The notes beneath the pieces were generated by a model that was not told the DNA's origin, did not search any database, and saw nothing but the letters and a program-made list of their open reading frames with translations. From positions 124,001-188,000 of the forward strand of contig CAVSCF010000006.1 of NCBI GenBank assembly GCA_963726405.1: a stretch of DNA of 64,000 bases, given 5' to 3'. Every line of letters starts with the position of its first letter. Positions within the stretch are counted from its first letter, which is position 1. The DNA comes from JAOUJD01 sp963726405 (GTDB taxonomy: Bacteria > Pseudomonadota > Gammaproteobacteria > Burkholderiales > Burkholderiaceae_F). Made by a program: the position numbers and the translations under genes. Shown here piece after piece: positions 56,829-64,000 of the stretch.

Positions 56829-58013
56829 TTACATCGTGTCCGCAAACAATTCGCGGCCGATCAGCATGCGGCGAATCTCGGAGGTGCCGGCACCGATCTC
56901 GTACAGCTTGGCGTCCCGCCACAGCCGCCCGGTCGGGTAGTCGTTGATGTAGCCGTTGCCGCCCAGCGCCTGGATCGCTTCGCCGGCCATCCAGGTGGCC
57001 TTTTCCGCGGAGTACAGGATCGCGCTCGCGGCGTCCTTGCGCAGGCTGCGCACGGTCTCGGCCGTTGCCGCATCGCAGGCCCTGCCGACGGCGTAGACGT
57101 AGGCGCGGCAGGCCATCATGGTCGAGTACATGTCGGCCAGCTTTCCCTGCATCAACTGGAACTCGCCGATCGGCTGGCCGAACTGCTGGCGGTCGTGCAC
57201 ATACGGCACGACCGCATCCATGCACGCCGCCATGATGCCGAGCGGGCCGCCCGAGAGCACGGCGCGCTCGAAGTCCAGGCCGCTCATCAGCACCTTCGCG
57301 CCGCCGCCTTCCTGGCCCAGCACGTTGTCGACCGGCACTTCGACGTTCTCGAATACCAGCTCGCCCGTGTGCGAGCCGCGCATCCCGAGCTTGTCGAGCT
57401 TCTGCGCCACGGAGTAGCCCTTCATTCCCTTTTCGACGATGAACGCCGTCATCCCGCGCGCGCCCATCTGCGGATCGGTCTTCGCGTAGACGACGAGGGT
57501 GTCGCAGTCGGGGCCGTTGGTGATCCACATCTTCGTGCCGTTCAGAACGTAGCGGTCGCCCCTGAGGTCGGCGCGCATCCGCATGCTGACCACGTCGGAG
57601 CCGGCGTTGGGTTCGCTCATTGCCAGCGCGCCGACGTGCTCGCCGCTCACGAGCTTCGGCAGGTACTTCGCTTTCTGCGCCGCATTGCCGTTGCGCTTGA
57701 TCTGGTTGACGCACAGGTTGGAGTGGGCGCCATAGGACAGGCCGACCGACGCGCTGGCGCGCGAGATCTCCTCCATCGCGACGATGTGCGCGAGGTAGCC
57801 CATGTCGGCGCCGCCGTACTCGTCGGCCACCGTGATGCCGAGCACCCCGAGGTCGCCGAGCTTGCGCCACAGGTCCATCGGAAACTGGTCGGTGCGGTCG
57901 ATCTCGGCCGCGCGCGGCGCGATCTCGGCCTGGGCGAAGTCGTGCACGGCCTCGCGCAGCGCGTCAATGTCGGCCCCGAGCTGGAAGTCCATTCCCCGCA
58001 GTTGCATCGTCAT
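56829..58013 (-). CDS. liuA: Isovaleryl-CoA dehydrogenase
   Basis: This flavoenzyme oxidises isovaleryl-CoA to 3-methylcrotonyl-CoA in leucine breakdown. The 394 residues are full length with FQLGADIDALREAVHDFAQ, the IVD-type signature SYGAHSNLCVNQI, MSEPNAGSDVVSM, and the C-terminal EAIQALGGNGYINDYPTGRLWRDAKLYEIGAGTSEIRRMLIGREL. It is second gene after the LiuR-type promoter. Genes for methylcrotonyl-CoA carboxylase are not in this window. Confidence 0.95.
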   Translation of the reverse strand: MTMQLRGMDFQLGADIDALREAVHDFAQAEIAPRAAEIDRTDQFPMDLWRKLGDLGVLGITVADEYGGADMGYLAHIVAMEEISRASASVGLSYGAHSNLCVNQIKRNGNAAQKAKYLPKLVSGEHVGALAMSEPNAGSDVVSMRMRADLRGDRYVLNGTKMWITNGPDCDTLVVYAKTDPQMGARGMTAFIVEKGMKGYSVAQKLDKLGMRGSHTGELVFENVEVPVDNVLGQEGGGAKVLMSGLDFERAVLSGGPLGIMAACMDAVVPYVHDRQQFGQPIGEFQLMQGKLADMYSTMMACRAYVYAVGRACDAATAETVRSLRKDAASAILYSAEKATWMAGEAIQALGGNGYINDYPTGRLWRDAKLYEIGAGTSEIRRMLIGRELFADTM

Positions 58014-58016
58014 CTC

Positions 58017-58469
58017 CTAGATCCGTTCGTCCGCCATGCCGTGCATGACCATGAGCGTCTGCTGCATGGCCGCCACCCGCGTTTCGCGGTCGCCGCGCCG
58101 GGCCCAGACATCGGCCCGCACCACGCTCAACGAGCGGCCGGGCTTCAGCACTTCGCCCCGCGCGATCAGCAGTTCGCCTTCGGCGGGAGCGATCATGTTC
58201 ACCTTGTATTCGACCGTCAGCACGCTTGCATCCGCCGGCATCAGCGTGAACGCCGCGTAGCCGCCGGCGCTGTCGGCGATCATGCCCACCACACCGCCAT
58301 GCACATAGCCGTGCTGCTGGCCGAGGTCGTCGCGAACGGGAAGCTCGATCTCGACCTTGCCCGGCTCGACGCGCGTCATCCGCGCGCCGATCAGGCTCAT
58401 GGCCGCCTGGCGCGCGAACGAGCCGCGCACGCGCGCTTCGAAATCGGGGTTGCGGGTCTGGAAGGCCAT
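58017..58469 (-). CDS. PaaI/hotdog-fold thioesterase
   Basis: This 150-residue hotdog-fold acyl-CoA thioesterase family protein has the signature HGYVHGGVVGMIADSAGGYAAFTLMP with the conserved Gly/His and helical Asp. ATG 58469 gives the normal N-terminus. It is the first gene behind the LiuR-type promoter and 3 nt upstream of liuA. It probably hydrolyses a short or branched acyl-CoA to balance the pool. Confidence 0.88.
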   Translation of the reverse strand: MAFQTRNPDFEARVRGSFARQAAMSLIGARMTRVEPGKVEIELPVRDDLGQQHGYVHGGVVGMIADSAGGYAAFTLMPADASVLTVEYKVNMIAPAEGELLIARGEVLKPGRSLSVVRADVWARRGDRETRVAAMQQTLMVMHGMADERI

Positions 58470-58500
58470 GGCCAGCGCACGCTCGCGTGGAGAAGGGAAA

Positions 58501-58529
58501 ATCTTACTGACGTTGACGTTAACGTCAAC
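58501..58529 (-). promoter_or_regulatory. LiuR-type palindromic operator/promoter of the liu operon
   Basis: GTTGACGTTAACGTCAAC (58512-58529) is an 18-bp perfect palindrome. On the minus strand it supplies a -35 TTGACG (58523-58528), with a -10 TAAGAT at 58501-58506 and a 16-bp spacer. It lies 43 bp before the thioesterase start. A MerR-family LiuR-type regulator is encoded at 62978-63400, and a related site lies before its own gene. Confidence 0.7.
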
Positions 58530-58554
58530 TCGCCCGCGGACGGCCCGGTTCCGT

Positions 58555-58992
58555 TTACGGTACGGCGCGACCGTCGGCCAGGCGCAGGATGCCGCGAATG
58601 AACCGGTAGACGGTCCAGAACCACACGATCGAGATGCCGATGCCGCCGAGGACTCCCGCGGCGATGATCTCCCACGGGATCGAGAAGTAGTCACCGGCGC
58701 GCGCGAGTTCGCTCAGCTGGACGGCGTTGGGCACGATCACCCACACCATGCCGCCGATCAGGAGCGCCCCCCATAGAAGCGCCCACCAGAACGTGCGTAT
58801 CAGCCAGTCGTAATGCGAGGCGAGGAACGTGTCCTCGACGTCGCGCCGCTTCACGTAGTCCAGGAAGAGACCGAACAACGCCGGCCAGAACAGGAAGAGC
58901 CCCGTCACGTGCAGTCCGTAGGCGATGCCGACGAACGTGAATTCGCGTGACGAGGGGACGGATGCACTGGCGACGGGCTCGCTGGCGCTCAT
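58555..58992 (-). CDS. Conserved membrane protein (DUF4870-like)
   Basis: This 145-residue protein has three membrane helices (about 20-45, 66-88, 105-128). It has the pattern of small proteobacterial membrane proteins with WxxxSHYDWLIRTFWWALLWG. Function unknown. It is upstream of and separated from the liu operon by the palindromic promoter, and divergent from recQ. Confidence 0.72.
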   Translation of the reverse strand: MSASEPVASASVPSSREFTFVGIAYGLHVTGLFLFWPALFGLFLDYVKRRDVEDTFLASHYDWLIRTFWWALLWGALLIGGMVWVIVPNAVQLSELARAGDYFSIPWEIIAAGVLGGIGISIVWFWTVYRFIRGILRLADGRAVP

Positions 58993-59090
58993 GGCAACTC
59001 CGGAAGCGGCGGGGGAAGAGAGTCAATGGTATCGCCGTCGCCCGACACCGCCGTCGCCCACGCGGCCCGGCATTTCGCTACCCTCCGCCG

Positions 59091-60914
<1,824 letters not shown>

Positions 60915-61240
60915 GTCAGGGCACAAACCCCGGCCGAAGGTCAGCCCGCTCCCGGTCTCCCGCATGGCGGCCTCTGTCACTTCGGGTTGAACCTTGGTGC
61001 AATAGGCAAGGCGCTTCGCGGTCCGCAGTATCGCTGCCCGGTGCGCCTCGCTTTCCACGGGAACGGTCGATTCGTCGATGCCCGGGGAAGCCGGGCAGTG
61101 GCCGAATGGGCGCCGGGCACGTGCTTGGCGCGACTCCAGACACGACAGCGCGCTTCTCCTTGCGGCAACCGACCACCACCGTCTTGCACGCCTGCGTCCG
61201 CTGCAGCCGGGGCCGCACGTCTGCGCGGATCAGCTGATAT
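60915..61240. other. Intergenic region without a recognisable gene
   Basis: These 326 bp between recQ and the HdeD-like gene hold only short open frames with no family resemblance. A short imperfect direct repeat (gggatacaaagc then ggatacgaagc near 61240-61265) overlaps the downstream gene start. No tRNA, terminator or clear promoter could be seen. Confidence 0.5.
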
Positions 61241-61903
61241 ATGGGATACAAAGCAGGATACGAAGCACGAGGCATCGCGCGGACCGCCACGGATCTGGGC
61301 GCGCAGCAACTTTGCCGCCGCGCCTGGTGGGTCTTCTTCATCGGCGGTCTGGCTTCGGTCGTGTTCGGAATCGTTGCGATCGTCAATCCGACCATCGCCT
61401 TGTTCTTCATCGCGTCCTTCTTCGCGGCATCGGTGCTGACGGATGGCGCCGTGAACGCGCTCGCCGGGCTTCGACATCGCAACAAGGACGGCTGGTGGAC
61501 GATGGTGCTTCTGGGGATCGCCGGGGCGGTTGCCGGCGGGTATGCGCTGATGAACCCCGAGGTGACCATGGCTGCGTTCGTCCTCGCCGCCGCGTTCATG
61601 GCCGCCGCGGTCGGCGTGTCCCTGGTTGCGCTTGGCTACAAGATACGAAAGCAAAACGTGCGCGAATGGGTCCTGTATCTGGCCGGCGGGCTGTCGCTGC
61701 TGTTCGGTGGCATGATCTTCATCGACCCGCGCGAATACGGACCTTCCCTCGTGATCCTGATCGCGGTCTGGGCGCTGCTGGTCGGTTCGCTGCGGATCTG
61801 GTTCGCGTTTCGCGTCCGGGCCTGGTCCGAAAGTTCCGGGGTTGGCGAGCATGAAGCGTTCCGGGAGCGTGGCCGGCCGACGGGCGAAGTCGAAGTCCAG
61901 TAG
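61241..61903 (+). CDS. HdeD family membrane protein
   Basis: This 220-residue protein with six predicted helices has the duplicated DUF308/HdeD pattern: WWVFFIGGLASVVFGIVAIVNP and VLYLAGGLSLLFGGMIFIDP. HdeD is associated with acid resistance in enterics; in other bacteria the role is unclear. The N-terminal 25 residues are not typical and the true start could be downstream. Confidence 0.82.
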   Translation: MGYKAGYEARGIARTATDLGAQQLCRRAWWVFFIGGLASVVFGIVAIVNPTIALFFIASFFAASVLTDGAVNALAGLRHRNKDGWWTMVLLGIAGAVAGGYALMNPEVTMAAFVLAAAFMAAAVGVSLVALGYKIRKQNVREWVLYLAGGLSLLFGGMIFIDPREYGPSLVILIAVWALLVGSLRIWFAFRVRAWSESSGVGEHEAFRERGRPTGEVEVQ

Positions 61904-61993
61904 GGGCCAACAGGGAAGCGCGCCCAGGGGCGGATGGACGCAGCATCGTCGTTTCCCGCCAGTTCAGATCAATTCAACAGGAGGTGATTGCCG

Positions 61994-62215
61994 ATGAGTG
62001 ACATGCCGGATTTCTCGAACGTCAACAGCGGGTCCAGTTCGACCGCGACCAAGATCCACGAGGTCAAACCGGGCGACAGCCTGTCGAAGATCGCGAAGCA
62101 GGAGTACGGCGACGCCAGCAAGTGGCCGCTGATCTTCGAGGCCAACAAGGACATCCTGAAGGACCCGAACAAGATCTTTCCCGGCCAGAAGCTGAATATC
62201 CCGCCGCTGGCCTGA
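61994..62215 (+). CDS. Small LysM-domain protein
   Basis: This 73-residue protein consists mostly of one LysM domain (residues about 22-70): IHEVKPGDSLSKIAKQEYGDASKWPLIFEANK and PNKIFPGQKLNIPPL, quoted in parts. There is no signal peptide, which is like the cytoplasm-to-periplasm Kbp/YgaU C-terminal domain that binds potassium or peptidoglycan. ATG 61994 has a perfect AGGAGGT 8 nt upstream, and the TTG at 61988 is less likely. Confidence 0.86.
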   Translation: MSDMPDFSNVNSGSSSTATKIHEVKPGDSLSKIAKQEYGDASKWPLIFEANKDILKDPNKIFPGQKLNIPPLA

Positions 62216-62279
62216 GCCTCGCCGCGTGACAACGGCCGCAGCACGCCCACGACAAGAACCCGCGTTTTGGAGGAACACC

Positions 62280-62756
62280 ATGCTGTCCAGATTTCGCATT
62301 ACCGCTCTTGCCTTCGTTTCCGTGATCGCTCTGGCCGCCTGCGGGAAGAAGGAGCCGCCCCCGCCTCCGCCGGCTCCCGCGCCCGCTCCGGCACCTGCGC
62401 CCGCACCTGCACCAGCGCCGGTCGGTGTGACGGTTTCGTCGGTCACGCTCGGCAAGGCCGTCGGTGCCGACAAGAAGGTGACTGCGCCGACCGAGGTGTT
62501 CGCCAAGGGCGACACGATCCACGCCTCGATCGACACGACCGGCACCGGTACCGCCGCCGTGCAGGCGAAGTGGACCTACACGAAGGACGGCAAGACCGTG
62601 CCTGTCAAGGAAGACTCCGCCACCATCAACGCCACCGGGCCCTCGACCACCGAGTTCCACATCAGCAAGCCGGATGGCTGGCCGCTGGGCACCTACCAGG
62701 TCGACGTTTTCGTCGACGGCAAGCAGGTGGCAACGAAGGCCTTCAAGGTCCAGTAG
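62280..62756 (+). CDS. Lipoprotein with Pro-Ala repeat and Ig-like domain
   Basis: This 158-residue lipoprotein has the signal FRITALAFVSVIALAAC (Cys about 20). A low-complexity stretch of Pro then about ten Ala-Pro repeats acts as a rigid spacer. The C-terminal domain of about 110 residues has a beta-sandwich-like pattern (VTVSSVTLGKAVGADKKV; TYTKDGKTVPVKEDSATIN; GTYQVDVFVDGKQVA). It probably projects from a membrane across the periplasm. Function unknown. Confidence 0.8.
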   Translation: MLSRFRITALAFVSVIALAACGKKEPPPPPPAPAPAPAPAPAPAPAPVGVTVSSVTLGKAVGADKKVTAPTEVFAKGDTIHASIDTTGTGTAAVQAKWTYTKDGKTVPVKEDSATINATGPSTTEFHISKPDGWPLGTYQVDVFVDGKQVATKAFKVQ

Positions 62757-62977
62757 CTCCGCGATCGGCGCGGTCTGCACGAGGCATCGAGCAGACCGCG
62801 CAATCAGGGCAGAGCCTGCCCTCGTCGGGGCTTGGTCCTGCGGACTTCCGCGTTGTTTGCTGATTCCGCGGCCCTGCGGACGTTGGGTAGCGGAGATGGC
62901 AGCCCCGGGCTTTCAGCGCCCTTGCCAGCCCGGCCTCGCTGTCCAGGCGGGCCGGCTGACGTAGTGCCGCTCAAACC

Positions 62978-63400
62978 TCAGCGCTTCGCCCGCGTCGACG
63001 GCCCGAGCAGTCGCTTGCAATCCGCCTCATGCTGGCCGATCTCGGCGAGCGTCACCTGGATGTCTTCGCGCTGCTGCTCGAGAGCGCGCCGGTGCTGGGC
63101 CAGGACCAGAAGAAACTTCTTCGCCTGTGCCGCCGCGTCCTTCGGCGACTCGTACATGTCGATCAGCTCGCGCACCTGGGTCAGCGTGAGGCCGAGCCGC
63201 TTGCCGCGCAGCGTCAGCTTGAGGCGGGTTCGATCGCGGTTGGAGTACACGCGCGTGAGGCCCGAGCGGCCCGCGCGCTTCGGCTGCAGGATGCCCTGAT
63301 CCTCGTAGAAGCGGATCGCCCGCGGTGTGACGTCGAACTCGCGCGCGAGCTCGGTGATCGAAAATGTGCTGCCTTCCTTCGGTTCGCGCGCGGTCGCCAT
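62978..63400 (-). CDS. liuR: MerR-family transcriptional regulator, LiuR type
   Basis: This 140-residue MerR regulator has the N-terminal winged helix SITELAREFDVTPRAIRFYEDQGIL, wing residues TRVYSNRDRTRLKLTLRGKRLG, and a C-terminal coiled coil without the metal-binding Cys residues. It matches the branched-chain acyl-CoA-responsive LiuR group. Its own promoter contains TTGACGTTTACGG, related to the palindrome before the liu operon, so it probably autoregulates and controls that operon. Confidence 0.85.
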   Translation of the reverse strand: MATAREPKEGSTFSITELAREFDVTPRAIRFYEDQGILQPKRAGRSGLTRVYSNRDRTRLKLTLRGKRLGLTLTQVRELIDMYESPKDAAAQAKKFLLVLAQHRRALEQQREDIQVTLAEIGQHEADCKRLLGPSTRAKR

Positions 63401-63406
63401 GACGCC

Positions 63407-63436
63407 TAGAATCGCGTCAGTTTCCGTAAACGTCAA
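63407..63436 (-). promoter_or_regulatory. LiuR-type promoter of liuR
   Basis: On the minus strand a -35 TTGACG (63431-63436) and a -10 ATTCTA (63407-63412) are separated by 18 bp. The LiuR-like imperfect palindrome TTGACGTTTACGGAAA overlaps the -35. The long spacer and site position are typical for MerR-type activator or repressor promoters. Confidence 0.6.
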
Positions 63437-63456
63437 GCTGGCGTCGCGAGCCTCCG

Positions 63457-64000
63457 GTGAATCCCCACGAGCACGAACTGAATTACCCGTGGCCCGACGT
63501 GCCGACGCTCGGCACATGGCAGACGCTGCGGCCCGGGGTGCACTGGGTGCGCATGCCCCTTCCGTTCGCCCTCGATCACATCAACCTGTGGGTGCTCGAC
63601 GACGAGATCGACGGGCGGGCCGGCTGGACCGTGATCGACAGCGGCATCAGCGACGAGATCACGAAGCAGGCGTGGGAGCAGGTGTTCGACGGCGCGTTCG
63701 GCGGCCGGCCGCTGGTGCGCCTGCTGTGCACGCACTTCCATCCAGACCACTTCGGCCTGGCGTACTGGCTGGTCGCCGGCGGGGACAAGTCGCGATGGAC
63801 CGCGCCGCTGTGGATGTCCGCGACCGAATACGCCTTCGGGCGCTTCCTGTCGCTGGGCGCGGACCAGACCACGGGCGATTCGGCGGCGAACCACTTCGCG
63901 CGCAACGGCCTGGACGATCGCGATGCACTGGCGAAAGTGCGGGCGCGCGGCTCGGGGCATTACCCGAAGCTGGTGCCGTCGTTTCCGTCGAGTTTCCGCC
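63457..64000 (+). CDS. MBL-fold metallo-hydrolase (partial, runs off the end)
   Basis: The first 181 residues are visible. They start at GTG 63457 (VNPHEHELNYPWPDVP). They include the strand NLWVLDDEIDGRAGWTVIDSGI and the metal-binding signature THFHPDHFGLAYWL. The family often includes glyoxalase II-like or acyl-CoA-related hydrolases. It is divergent from liuR and shares the LiuR-like operator region, so it is probably co-regulated with branched-chain amino acid breakdown. The 3' part lies outside the window. Confidence 0.85.
   Translation, partial: MNPHEHELNYPWPDVPTLGTWQTLRPGVHWVRMPLPFALDHINLWVLDDEIDGRAGWTVIDSGISDEITKQAWEQVFDGAFGGRPLVRLLCTHFHPDHFGLAYWLVAGGDKSRWTAPLWMSATEYAFGRFLSLGADQTTGDSAANHFARNGLDDRDALAKVRARGSGHYPKLVPSFPSSFR

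Noticed and set aside
60916..61250. Minus-strand open frame between recQ and the HdeD-like gene, possible integrase remnant
   Set aside because: No recombinase motifs or other domain pattern could be recognised.

Overview
The window is gene-dense, very GC-rich bacterial chromosome. The marker genes point to a betaproteobacterium, most likely Burkholderiales: DUF3567 and DUF1840 proteins, ribosomal protein bTHX, AceK, a LiuR-type MerR regulator, the gshA-gshB-EIIA(Man)-HPr-EI cluster, and the comM/ubiK/torF/glnK/amtB neighbourhood. No rRNA, tRNA, CRISPR array, insertion sequence or phage gene was seen. The assignment rests on gene content and order; no database search was possible.

Layout. 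(1) 1-8.5 kb: Trk potassium uptake genes (trkA, trkH) separated by a TRAP transporter (dctP, dctQ and a frameshifted dctM), then a degenerate CobW-like mini-protein and an alpha/beta hydrolase. (2) 8.5-15.9 kb: DUF3567, a GMC oxidoreductase, metH and three small lipoproteins. (3) 15.9-24.2 kb, minus strand: an envelope locus. It encodes two VIT-domain proteins (one a vWA protein with a PEP-CTERM-like tail), an exosortase, an EpsI-like protein and a GT51 transglycosylase, next to a CreBC-type two-component system. A perfect cre-tag (TTCAC-N6-TTCAC) lies upstream of the operon. (4) 24.3-32.6 kb: diguanylate cyclase, DUF1840, bTHX, a beta-alanine degradation pair (transaminase and MMSDH), a PlpD-type patatin autotransporter and a frameshifted HTH gene. 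(5) 32.7-47.2 kb: comM, debris with a receiver-domain remnant and a frameshifted membrane-anchored Mrr-like gene, an AmmeMemoRadiSam pair, ubiK, a sigma-54/NtrC-controlled torF-glnK-amtB block, a roughly 480-bp imperfect palindrome, glutathione synthesis and a regulatory PTS. (6) 47.2-59 kb, minus strand: a long leucine/acyl-CoA catabolic operon including isovaleryl-CoA dehydrogenase, thiolase, a second acyl-CoA dehydrogenase and AceK, headed by a LiuR-type palindrome. (7) 59-64 kb: RecQ, HdeD-like and LysM proteins, a lipoprotein, LiuR itself and a divergent metallo-beta-lactamase-fold gene that runs off the end.

How it fits together. The exosortase locus resembles the known proteobacterial dedicated sortase system (VIT/vWA target, transpeptidase, two-component pair), but with an exosortase in the sortase position, a peptidoglycan transglycosylase in the operon, and a CreB-type operator in front. 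It is the strongest candidate here for an under-described system. The nitrogen block (sigma-54 promoter, GlnK, AmtB) and the LiuR circuit (palindromic promoters before both the operon and liuR) are coherent regulons readable from the DNA. Three genes (dctM, an HTH gene and an Mrr-like gene) carry frameshifts, which may be real decay or assembly error.
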